From Propionispira arboris (GTDB lineage Bacteria > Bacillota > Negativicutes > Selenomonadales > Selenomonadaceae): a stretch of 64,000 nucleotides of DNA. Shown in pieces: positions 25,853 to 33,352 of the stretch. The stretch covers positions 1 through 64,000 of the forward strand of contig NZ_FNZK01000013.1 in NCBI RefSeq assembly GCF_900109225.1. Reading direction: 5' to 3'. The notes beneath the pieces were generated by a model. That model searched no databases, was not told where the DNA came from, and worked only from the letters and a program-made list of their open reading frames with translations. The translations under genes were made by a program, and so were the position numbers. How positions within the stretch are numbered: position 1 is the stretch's first letter; every line of letters begins with the position of its first letter.

Positions 25853-26890
25853 ATGGATAATTTACATCGCCTTTTGAAAAGGCAAATCAAAAACCATTTA
25901 GATAATATTGAGTTTACAGCTGAACTCCAATCCTTTATTTCAGCTGTAAATCAAGCCTATATAACGCAAGATAAAGATCGTTCATTATTAGAACGCAGTA
26001 TAGACATTAGCTCTAAAGAATACAATGAAAGTATGGAAAAAATACGAATGTTGCAAAGTCAGCTTATCCAGCAAGAAAAAATGGCCGGAATCGGGCAACT
26101 TTCAGCGGGAATTGCACATGAAATCAATAATCCACTTGGATATACACAAAGCAACCTGGATACTTTACAAAAATATTTATATAAAATCAAAGATTTCCTT
26201 GATACGTTGAATCATATTGAGAGCACCCTACAAACAGAACCTACTGATAATGTGCTGAATATCTTAAATACCATCCGAACTTCTCAAAAGAAAAATAAGA
26301 TCAATATTATCTCGAATGACATCGAAGATATTATCGGTGAATCCATTACAGGACTTAATCGAATAGAAAAAATCGTGAAGAGTCTCCTCGGGTTTGCCAG
26401 AAGCAGTACTTCTGAATTTGAAGATTATGATTTAAATAAAGGCATTATTGATACCCTTGCTGTTGCCAATAATGAAATTAAGTACGTTGCGACGGTAGTG
26501 GAAAAACCAGGGGATATTCCTCATATCGAAGCTGCTGGTGGATCAATTAATCAAGTACTGCTAAATCTTATCATAAATGCTGTTCATGCCATCAAAGATA
26601 CTTCAAATAAAGGTATTATCACTTTAAAAACTTTTGAGAAAAATGATTCTGTGTATTGCTCAATCACTGACAACGGGATTGGGATATCAAAAGAAAATCT
26701 TGATTCTATCTTCACTCCCTTTTTTACGACAAAACCAGTAGGAACAGGTACCGGACTTGGTTTAAGCATTGCTTATGATATTATCGTAAATAAACATGCA
26801 GGTGAAATTAAAATTGAAAGCGAAGAAGGGAAAGGAACTACATTTATCCTTCGTTTGCCCATTCATCATAAGAGTGAGGTCCCAATATGA
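25853..26890 (+). CDS. Soluble sensor histidine kinase
   Basis: A 345-residue kinase without membrane spans. A coiled-coil N-terminus is followed by the phospho-acceptor box GIAHEINNPLGYTQSN. The catalytic domain has the N box LLNLIINAVHAI, the G1 box ITDNGIGI and the G2 box GTGTGLGLSIAY. It has no sensing domain, so the FIST protein encoded just upstream is the likely signal source. The GGAGG site overlaps the end of the FIST gene and the stop overlaps the next start (ATGA). Confidence 0.9.
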   Translation: MDNLHRLLKRQIKNHLDNIEFTAELQSFISAVNQAYITQDKDRSLLERSIDISSKEYNESMEKIRMLQSQLIQQEKMAGIGQLSAGIAHEINNPLGYTQSNLDTLQKYLYKIKDFLDTLNHIESTLQTEPTDNVLNILNTIRTSQKKNKINIISNDIEDIIGESITGLNRIEKIVKSLLGFARSSTSEFEDYDLNKGIIDTLAVANNEIKYVATVVEKPGDIPHIEAAGGSINQVLLNLIINAVHAIKDTSNKGIITLKTFEKNDSVYCSITDNGIGISKENLDSIFTPFFTTKPVGTGTGLGLSIAYDIIVNKHAGEIKIESEEGKGTTFILRLPIHHKSEVPI

Positions 26891-28197
26891 ATATACTCGT
26901 TGTAGACGACGAAAAGTTTAATTTAATAATGGCACAAGATCTCATCAAAGAAAACATCCTCGATAGCCAAGTCTTTTTATGCAGTACCCCAGAAACGGTA
27001 CTTAAAAAATTAGAAGAATATAATATCGACATTATTCTACTGGACATTATTATGCCAAATATAACTGGAATTGACATTTTAAAAAACATTCGAACAAAAA
27101 AAGAATATGACGATGTCCAAATCATCATGTTTACCGGAATCAAAGATAAAACAAGTTTTAAATTATGTTTTGAAAACGGTGCCAATGATTATATCAATAA
27201 ACCCATTGACTTCACAGAATTTATAGCAAGAATAAAAGCTTCCGTAAAAGCCAGAAAAAATATTCTTTCCTTAATTGAGATGAACGCTACCATAACAAAA
27301 CAATACCAAAAACTTCATGTGATAACACAGGAGCTAAAAGAAACTCAGTTTAATTTGGTACAAAAAGAAAAACTTGCCTCTCTTGGTGAAATTGCCGCAG
27401 GGATTACCCACGAGATTAATACTCCGATTGGCTTTATATCCAGCAATCTTGCTACACTAAAGCGTTATACTCAAAAAATCAAAAACATGATCTTTATTTA
27501 CAGAAAATTCGTGCAGGCTTGTGCAAAAGAAAATATAACCCCAGAAAAACTGATGCAAGAAAAAGCTATTATTGACGATATAGAACAACAAGAAAAAATC
27601 AATTTCGTCCTTGATGACCTAACTACAATACTTTCCGAATCCAGCGAGGGAGCAAATCACATAACAAAAATCGTACAAAGTATACAAACATTAGCAAAAA
27701 CCGGTATAGAAAATGAAATGGTATATAATGACCTAAACCAAATCATCGAAGAAGGCTTGTTGATCGTAAAAAACGAAGCACAAAGTGTTGCCGAAATTGA
27801 CCGACAAATGCAAGATCAACTATATCTATTATGTAATAAAGGTCAAATTGGGCAAGTCATTCTAAACATTTTGCAAAATGCTATCTATGCAATAAAAAAT
27901 CTGAATTCAAACAGCCTGGGGAAAATCATAATAAAAACCTATAGTTCTGAAGACTATGTGATTTGTCAAATAAGTGATACCGGCTCCGGTATTAAAGATG
28001 AGCATCTTAGTCGAATCTTTGATCCCTTTTTTACAACAAAAGATGTTGGGAATGGAGTTGGTCTTGGTCTTAGCGTTGCTTATGATATTGTTAAAAAGCA
28101 CGGAGGTGAATTTTATGTAACAAGTGAGATTGCTAAAGGAACTTCTTTTACCATAAAATTACCTACGAACGGAAGTGAATCCTCCCATGCAAAGTAA
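26887..28197 (+). CDS. Receiver-histidine kinase hybrid
   Basis: A 436-residue protein with the receiver first and the kinase after it. Receiver: ILVVDDE, Asp in IILLDIIMPN, IIMFTGI and DYINKPID. A coiled coil links it to the kinase: GITHEINTPIGFISSN with the phospho-His, N box ILNILQNAIYAI, G1 SDTGSGI, G2 GNGVGLGLSVAY. No membrane segment. It is translationally coupled to the kinase before it (4-base overlap) and overlaps the HDOD gene after it, so the four proteins form a relay. Confidence 0.9.
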   Translation: MNILVVDDEKFNLIMAQDLIKENILDSQVFLCSTPETVLKKLEEYNIDIILLDIIMPNITGIDILKNIRTKKEYDDVQIIMFTGIKDKTSFKLCFENGANDYINKPIDFTEFIARIKASVKARKNILSLIEMNATITKQYQKLHVITQELKETQFNLVQKEKLASLGEIAAGITHEINTPIGFISSNLATLKRYTQKIKNMIFIYRKFVQACAKENITPEKLMQEKAIIDDIEQQEKINFVLDDLTTILSESSEGANHITKIVQSIQTLAKTGIENEMVYNDLNQIIEEGLLIVKNEAQSVAEIDRQMQDQLYLLCNKGQIGQVILNILQNAIYAIKNLNSNSLGKIIIKTYSSEDYVICQISDTGSGIKDEHLSRIFDPFFTTKDVGNGVGLGLSVAYDIVKKHGGEFYVTSEIAKGTSFTIKLPTNGSESSHAK

Positions 28198-29383
28198 TCA
28201 TACAGATAAAAAAATTTTATTTGTCGATGATGAACTACAAATTCTAAAATCACTGACCCGCCTCTTTATGGATACAGATTACGAACTTTTTACCGCAGAC
28301 AGCGGCAAAGCAGCTTTAGCTATTCTCGCAAAGGAACAAATCGATTTAGTCATTACAGATATGCGCATGCCCGTAATGGATGGCTTTGAACTTTTACAAA
28401 AAATTCAGGAAACGCATCCCCATGTTTTAAGAATTATTTTAAGTGGTTATTCCGAAAAAAACACGATTCTTAATGCACTACAAAAAAACCTTGCAAAACT
28501 TTATATTATGAAACCCTGGGATAATAACGCTCTGCTGCAAGTAGTTAATCAAATATTTGAGACGGAAAACATTCTATGTGATGATAACTTAATTAAGTTA
28601 ATTCATAACACAGATGATTTGCCCACAGTAAAAAACAGCTATCATCAAATCATGAATTTGTTTGACAATAATGCAGATGTAGGAAAAATTGCCAGTGTCA
28701 TTGAAAAAGACCCTGCCATAGCAACAAAACTTCTCCATATCATTAATTCGGCTTTTTATGAAGTCAAAACCGGTAATATAAAACAGACCATCGCCTTCCT
28801 TGGATTATCAACTACAAAAAATATCGTATTAGCGACCTCTATCGTTGATTCATTTAGCAGAAAAGACATGTATGCAGCTTATTTGGAAATAATATGGAAT
28901 CACGCTTTTATCTGCAGCCAAATTTTAAATATTATTTATAAAAACTTATTGGATAAAAAGCTCTCGGAAATTGAATCTTCGGCAGGGTTACTGCACAATA
29001 TCGGCATGGCTCTTTTCTTTAAAATTTTCCCAGAAAAATATATTGAAATTTTTCGCAATATTGAAAAAAATGAATGTGATTTATTAAAGATTGAACTTGA
29101 TTCCATAAATGTTACGCATCAGCAAGCAGGTGGTTACTTATTAAAATGGTGGGAAATTCCCTATCCAATTGTTGAGGTAGCATTGTATCATCATACCCCT
29201 TTTGCCACCGGAATTATTAATCATGAATTAATCTATGCCGTAAATATAGCGCAGCATTATGCCAATACCTTCGTTGGAAACCAATTATCAGACACACTTG
29301 ATCCCAATGTTTTCGATGCCTTAGGTATCCGTCAAAGCCAATTAGAAGAAGCACTCTTATTGGTATCAAACAAATTTTATTAA
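28187..29383 (+). CDS. Response regulator with HDOD output domain
   Basis: A 398-residue protein. Receiver: ILFVDDELQ, Asp in LVITDMRMPVMDG, IILSGYS and YIMKPW. An HDOD domain follows (about 150-350): DNNADVGKIASVIEKDPAIATKLLHIINSAF in pieces, IKQTIAFLGLSTTKNIVLA and SAGLLHNIGMALF. HDOD lacks a true HD phosphodiesterase centre and usually serves as a regulatory scaffold in signalling and cyclic-nucleotide pathways. I use ATG 28187 rather than GTG 28175, which is too close to GGAAG. It ends the FIST operon. Confidence 0.85.
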   Translation: MQSNHTDKKILFVDDELQILKSLTRLFMDTDYELFTADSGKAALAILAKEQIDLVITDMRMPVMDGFELLQKIQETHPHVLRIILSGYSEKNTILNALQKNLAKLYIMKPWDNNALLQVVNQIFETENILCDDNLIKLIHNTDDLPTVKNSYHQIMNLFDNNADVGKIASVIEKDPAIATKLLHIINSAFYEVKTGNIKQTIAFLGLSTTKNIVLATSIVDSFSRKDMYAAYLEIIWNHAFICSQILNIIYKNLLDKKLSEIESSAGLLHNIGMALFFKIFPEKYIEIFRNIEKNECDLLKIELDSINVTHQQAGGYLLKWWEIPYPIVEVALYHHTPFATGIINHELIYAVNIAQHYANTFVGNQLSDTLDPNVFDALGIRQSQLEEALLLVSNKFY

Positions 29384-29496
29384 AATGATTTCAAGCGTGT
29401 TCTCCCTAATTTACAATCGAAAACCGGGCATCTAAAGTTCATTTTTCCGTCATTTCGGCTTCATCAACAAAAAACAATTTCATCATAAAGATATAC

Positions 29497-29535
29497 AAAA
29501 AGAAGCATCCTTCTAAAATACAAGATGCTTCTTTT
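29497..29535. terminator. Bidirectional terminator of the FIST operon
   Basis: AAAAGAAGCATC (29498-29509) pairs with GATGCTTCTTTT (29524-29535). It separates the rightward FIST operon from the leftward DJ-1-type pseudogene. Confidence 0.75.
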
Positions 29536-29564
29536 GTATATATGCAATTATCTAGAATTTTTTA

Positions 29565-30240
29565 TCATACGTTTCGCTTAGCGTTTAACTCTTTAACGAT
29601 CGTTTTCGCAAACAAGGTACTAGATTGTAGATTTTGCCCAGTAATTAAATTGCCATCCACAACTACATATTCCTGCCACATATCTTTTCTGCTACAACTT
29701 GCTCTTATCTTTTTCAATTGATCTTCCAATAAAAATGGCACTAATTTATCCAATTGTACGATAATTTCTTCTTTATTACTAAAACCTGTAACTTTTTTAC
29801 CAGCCAAAATGGATGTCCCATCAGCTAAAACTGCCCGAACCAGTGCTGCCGACCATGACATACAGCGACAATAAGTTTATTTTCTCCATAAAATCTTTTA
29901 ATGTGCTAGCCAAAAGCTCATCGGTTGCCAGATCAAACATTGGACCATGCCCACCTGGAATAACCAAGGCTTGATATTCATCTTTAACAGCATCGGATAA
30001 TTTTTCCGTAGCTTCAAGAATTCCCGTTAGTGACTGCCAAACAGCGGGAATTTCTTCAACCAGACTATTTGGATTCAATGGGCTTTTTCCACTCAACGGA
30101 CTGGCAACCGTAATTTCATAACCTGCATTTGTAAATTCAATATATGGTATAGAAAATTCTTCCAGCCATAAACTTGTAGCATTTACCCCATTCATTGAAT
30201 CAACATTTGTAACTACCATTAACACTTTTTTCTTTATCAT
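29565..30240 (-). pseudogene. DJ-1/PfpI-family protein, frameshifted at the catalytic cysteine
   Basis: Two overlapping frames make up one DJ-1/PfpI protein. The first (30240 leftward) has KVLMVVTNVDSMNG, YEITVASPLSGKSPL and ALVIPGGHGPMFDL. The second has AALVRAVLADGTSILAGKKVTGF and WQEYVVVDGNLITGQN. Between them the expected KLIVAVCHGPAAL is readable only by adding a base near GAGAAAATAAACTT and another near CATGGTCGG. The nucleophile-elbow Cys thus falls outside either frame. This family includes glyoxalase III/chaperone-like proteins. Either the gene is dead or there are two sequence errors close together. Confidence 0.75.
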
Positions 30241-30668
30241 ATACGACCAGTCGTATTTAATCTCAATAAGAATTTTATAGCCTTGAAACTTTCGTTTACA
30301 AAATGCTTATTACTCCTAAGAAATCTAACTTCTTCACCATATAAAATCTGCGTTCAACCATCTATTAATTGTATTAAATAAAATGACAAAAAAAAAGCAA
30401 TGTGCTATTATAGGATTATATTCCTATTATTAATTCAATTCATTTCGTTAGAATAATTTTAAGTATGCCTTCTATATCTCACGCAAGTGGAAAATATAAA
30501 TCCAAGAATAAAAGCATATACTATTTTATAGTATCATAGTTCCACTCAGAAAGTGATACGATCTGATAATGTCTTAACTCTCTTGATTTTCATTTGCAGT
30601 GATTAGGTCATTTAACCTACAACTATTTGATTTCGTATTTCCAATGTTTTTTACTACAAAAATAAAAA
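30241..30668. other. Gene-free stretch
   Basis: Between the DJ-1 pseudogene and the small gene at 30707 there is no supported coding frame. The sequence is AT-rich, with GATACGATCTGATA-like short repeats but nothing I can name. Confidence 0.3.
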
Positions 30669-30691
30669 CTCACCCTATCCTTTAGGGTGAG
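30669..30691 (+). promoter_or_regulatory. Hairpin directly in front of a ribosome site
   Basis: CTCACCCTA pairs exactly with TAGGGTGAG around a 5-base loop. The stem ends where the GAAGGA ribosome site of the next gene begins (ATG 30707). With no T-run it is not a terminator; it may be an mRNA-stability or translation-control structure. Confidence 0.5.
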
Positions 30692-30706
30692 AGAAGGAAT
30701 GTAATT

Positions 30707-30922
30707 ATGAACTTAAACGAACCAAATCAAGCTTTATTAAACAGTCTGGACAATATGACAGTTCAAATAAGCCAATTAGATGAAAACAGGAAACAATTCC
30801 TCTTAAAAGAATTGTTTAAGCATGCAAAACTCTCCCCTGAACTCGCTCTGCAACTAAATAATTTACCTATAAAGCAAAAAGAAGCCAGCATTAAGCAAAT
30901 TATAGATTCCTTTATAAAGTAA
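30707..30922 (+). CDS. Small hypothetical protein
   Basis: A 71-residue, fully helical, Gln/Leu/Lys-rich protein (MNLNEPNQALLNSLDNMTVQ, then LDENRKQFLLKELFKHAK). No family recognised. The ATG has AAGGAA upstream and a hairpin just before it, which supports it as a real gene. No membrane span or signal peptide. It stands alone. Confidence 0.5.
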   Translation: MNLNEPNQALLNSLDNMTVQISQLDENRKQFLLKELFKHAKLSPELALQLNNLPIKQKEASIKQIIDSFIK

Positions 30923-30986
30923 CAAAAGATTTTGTTTTACTGTATTTTAAAATATAAAGTCACTCTATAGAAATATTTTAATTTTT

Positions 30987-31202
30987 TCATTCAACTTTTA
31001 TATTAAGATCTACAATTACTCCCGGCTTCATACCATATCCATGATTCGTATCCATAAGAGTCGTCTGAACATACTCTCGGGGAACAATTATTTTATATTT
31101 CTCAACTTTAGTTTGATCTATCGTAGCAATGCAAGAGCCTGTCAGTAAATACTGTTCAAAATCCTGTATATTCGTATACAATTCAACATAGCCCTGAACC
31201 AT
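30987..31202 (-). CDS. Small hypothetical protein
   Basis: A 71-residue protein with a beta-rich look (MVQGYVELYTNIQDFEQYLL, KYKIIVPREYVQTTLMD and KPGVIVDLNIKVE). A strong GAGGAG site lies eight bases before the ATG. Family not recognised; the last part could be a small barrel such as an OB-like or SpoVT-like fold, but this is a guess. It is divergent from the gene at 31450. Confidence 0.5.
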   Translation of the reverse strand: MVQGYVELYTNIQDFEQYLLTGSCIATIDQTKVEKYKIIVPREYVQTTLMDTNHGYGMKPGVIVDLNIKVE

Positions 31203-31449
31203 ATGACCATCTCCTCTTAATAATTACTAATAATAAAATATTTCGCTATAACTATGTTTTTTCCTCTAAAAACTATAATTCTTTTATTCAGATATGATTT
31301 GCGCCTTTTCAAAATCAGTACTAAACTCAGTCTAACAGTTAAATACAAATTTTGGAATAATTGTCCATTGACATTGTACCCTATGCGGACTAAACTAAAA
31401 ATGGATTTGAACCCACAGAGTCCAACAAAATTTATGAGGAGATGTTTTG

Positions 31450-31743
31450 ATGGAATTGCAAGGTAAAATTAGTGAATCTTTTATGTACACGCGTGTCGGA
31501 AAAACTCTCGGTCATTTTGTTATGATTCCTGAAAGTGGTCACTATCAAGGACAAACAGTAGGTGTCAGCATTACAGAACACACGAAAGATCAAAATGATC
31601 CTATGGATTTCAAAAAATCTTTAGAGGTTACTGTCCATACACTGACTGTGCCAGAAGAAATAAACCCTGAGCCATCAACCTGGACTGCGGACTGCAAATA
31701 TTTCGCAACAGCAAAAAACTGTAAGATACTTGTGCATCACTGA
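31450..31743 (+). CDS. Small hypothetical protein
   Basis: A 97-residue protein: MELQGKISESFMYTRVGKTL, then HFVMIPESGHYQGQTVGVSI and a Pro-rich end. No known family. ATG 31450 follows GAGGAG at a good distance; the TTG three bases earlier is less likely. It is followed by a proper terminator, so it is a single-gene transcript. Both this and the neighbour at 30987 are compact proteins with strong ribosome sites. Confidence 0.55.
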   Translation: MELQGKISESFMYTRVGKTLGHFVMIPESGHYQGQTVGVSITEHTKDQNDPMDFKKSLEVTVHTLTVPEEINPEPSTWTADCKYFATAKNCKILVHH

Positions 31744-31756
31744 TACAATTAACCAA

Positions 31757-31789
31757 AGCCATTGGATGAATCCTTTCCAATGGTTTTTA
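31757..31789 (+). terminator. Terminator of the small gene at 31450
   Basis: CCATTGGA (31759-31766) pairs with TCCAATGG (31776-31783), followed by TTTTTAT. Confidence 0.75.
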
Positions 31790-31911
31790 TATTTTCACAA
31801 TTTTGTCATCAAATTGTCACAAAAATGCTTTATTATAAAACTTGAGATTAGTAATCCACATCTATTAATCTTATGTTTCTGGACTCCAAAGTTTCAATTT
31901 TAACTCCTTTT

Positions 31912-31943
31912 AAATCGCACAGGTTTTCCTGTGCGATTTTTTA
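31912..31943 (+). terminator. Orphan strong terminator
   Basis: AAATCGCACAGG pairs exactly with CCTGTGCGATTT around TTTT, followed by TTTTA. A separate terminator already ends the gene at 31450, so this one suggests a short non-coding transcript from about 31,800 to 31,940. I see no known RNA family in that stretch. Confidence 0.65.
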
Positions 31944-32032
31944 TTTGCATAAAAAAGAATTATATATACGAAGAGTATACTCTTGCTAACATGTACGAAA
32001 AAGACAAAGCTTTAAAATTATTATTATTTATC

Positions 32033-32064
32033 TGGTCAGAGCAGCGGGATTCGAATCCTCGACA
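32033..32064 (-). other. Degenerate copy of the tRNA-Pro 3' end
   Basis: On the minus strand this reads GAGGATTCGAATCCCGC and then TGCTCTGACCA, closely matching the T-arm and acceptor of the intact tRNA-Pro at 33105-33181 (which has GTGGGTTCGAATCCCGC and CGCTCCGACCA). The rest of the tRNA is missing. It lies about 1 kb from the tRNA 3' end, in the same orientation, as expected for the far attachment site of a small or shrunken insertion. Confidence 0.6.
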
Positions 32065-32204
32065 ACTGTATCAATAATAAAAAAGTAGTTTTTATTATTA
32101 ATTTATGTCTTTAGCAGTGACATTATCAATAGTACCGTTTTTCTACATTCGGGTCTCACCAACATTTTACGGATTTCATACACTAATGCAGTTTTGGCAA
32201 AAAT

Positions 32205-32241
32205 AAAGGACACTTCTCACATGCAAAGAGAAGTGTCCTTT
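32205..32241 (-). terminator. Terminator of the methyltransferase gene
   Basis: AAAGGACACTTCTC (32205-32218) pairs perfectly with GAGAAGTGTCCTTT (32228-32241); on the minus strand ATTTTT follows. The stem begins right at the methyltransferase stop codon. Confidence 0.8.
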
Positions 32242-32809
32242 ATTTTTTAGCAACGACATAAAAAATATTCCATAATTCTCCACTTGAAGTAGGCCCCTCT
32301 TCATATTTTTCAAAAAACATTTCCGTTTTAAAACCTTTAAACATTTCTTTTATTTCATCTGACTCAAAAAATGAGTGCTGATTACTGACTAGGCCATTCC
32401 TTTTACTGAAAAAATTGCCTGCAAATCGTCCCTCAGAATTTATTGCATCTCTAATTTTATTCCACAAAGTGGGGAATTGTTTAGGTGTACAAAATGATAA
32501 ACTATCGTTTGCAATAACCAAATCTGCTTTTGGTAACTCTACATCTTCAAACTTCTTTTTGATAAGTGTTAAATTATATCGGTTTTCTGGCAAAATACGT
32601 TCATATGTATTTTTTAGGGCTTTTTCTTGAAAGTCTATTGACGTAACCGTCCATCCCCTTTCTATAAGTAAAGCTGTATCTGCGCCATTTCCACATCCTA
32701 AATCAATTGCATGTCCTGTTTTAAGGTTAACTTTAGATAATGCTAAGTGTAAAATATAGTTTGGATCATTATCTTTTGTTCTTATATAATAATCGTCCCA
32801 TTTATTCAT
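32240..32809 (-). CDS. Class I SAM-dependent methyltransferase
   Basis: A 189-residue enzyme. The SAM-binding motif I is AIDLGCGNGADT, motif II TSIDFQEKAL and motif IV ADLVIANDSLSFC. The N-terminal MNKWDDYYIRTKDNDPNY and the short size resemble TehB/thiopurine-like small methyltransferases that detoxify metalloids or small molecules; the substrate cannot be told. I use ATG 32809 (GAGGTG site seven bases before) rather than the longer frame to 32842. It lies alone between the tRNA-Pro gene and a degenerate copy of its 3' end, so it could be cargo of a small insertion. Confidence 0.8.
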   Translation of the reverse strand: MNKWDDYYIRTKDNDPNYILHLALSKVNLKTGHAIDLGCGNGADTALLIERGWTVTSIDFQEKALKNTYERILPENRYNLTLIKKKFEDVELPKADLVIANDSLSFCTPKQFPTLWNKIRDAINSEGRFAGNFFSKRNGLVSNQHSFFESDEIKEMFKGFKTEMFFEKYEEGPTSSGELWNIFYVVAKK

Positions 32810-33104
32810 AAACACCACCTCTATAAAGGGTAATAACAACATTTTAATTTAGCGACCAACAAACTCAATTACAAAACATTCACATTTCACGCATATAAAC
32901 CAAAATGCATCATGCAGATATAAAACTCCTACTATCTATGCTCACCGAATATGGAGGGTCAACGTCATGCGCAGCACTAGTTCATGATCAGCTAAGAAAC
33001 TGGTACCCCATCATAAAACTAGCATTGCAGGTATCGTTTATTTTCTGTAAGGTGCAATTAGACAAAAAGTCTTCCAAGCAGTGGCTTGAAAGACTTGAAT
33101 TTAC

Positions 33105-33181
33105 TGGTCGGAGCGGCGGGATTCGAACCCACGACCTCTACCACCCCAAGGTAGCGCTCTACCAAACTGGGCTACGCCCCG
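33105..33181 (-). tRNA. tRNA-Pro(TGG)
   Basis: A complete 77-base cloverleaf with encoded CCA. Acceptor CGGGGCG pairs with CGCTCCG, the anticodon arm is CTACC-TTGGGGT-GGTAG (anticodon TGG), and the T-arm is GTGGG-TTCGAAT-CCCGC. Its 3' end faces the methyltransferase. Confidence 0.95.
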
Positions 33182-33273
33182 AACGACAAGCAAAATACTT
33201 TTTTATTATAGCATTTACCTTGTAATTTAGGAATATACTTTTATAAAATATAAAATGAATGTTTAAAATGTAT

Positions 33274-33315
33274 TGCTATTTATTTCTATTAGTGTATACT
33301 AATAGAAATAAATAG
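33274..33315 (+). promoter_or_regulatory. Promoter inside a long perfect palindrome upstream of PEP synthase
   Basis: CTATTTATTTCTATTAGT (33276-33293) and its exact inverse (33298-33315) are separated by GTAT. A promoter-like TTGCTA...TATACT with 16-bp spacing (33274-33301) lies within it, 50 bp before ppsA. An 18-bp-arm palindrome over a promoter is best read as an operator, and the CcpN-like repressor gene downstream is a natural candidate to bind it. No terminator T-run follows. Confidence 0.65.
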
Positions 33316-33352
33316 TTTAATTAGCATATACTTTAAATAATGGAGGGATCTC

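Noticed and set aside
32905-33225. 106-residue reading frame on the plus strand
   Set aside because: It runs through the tRNA-Pro gene on the opposite strand and has no ribosome site; a chance frame.
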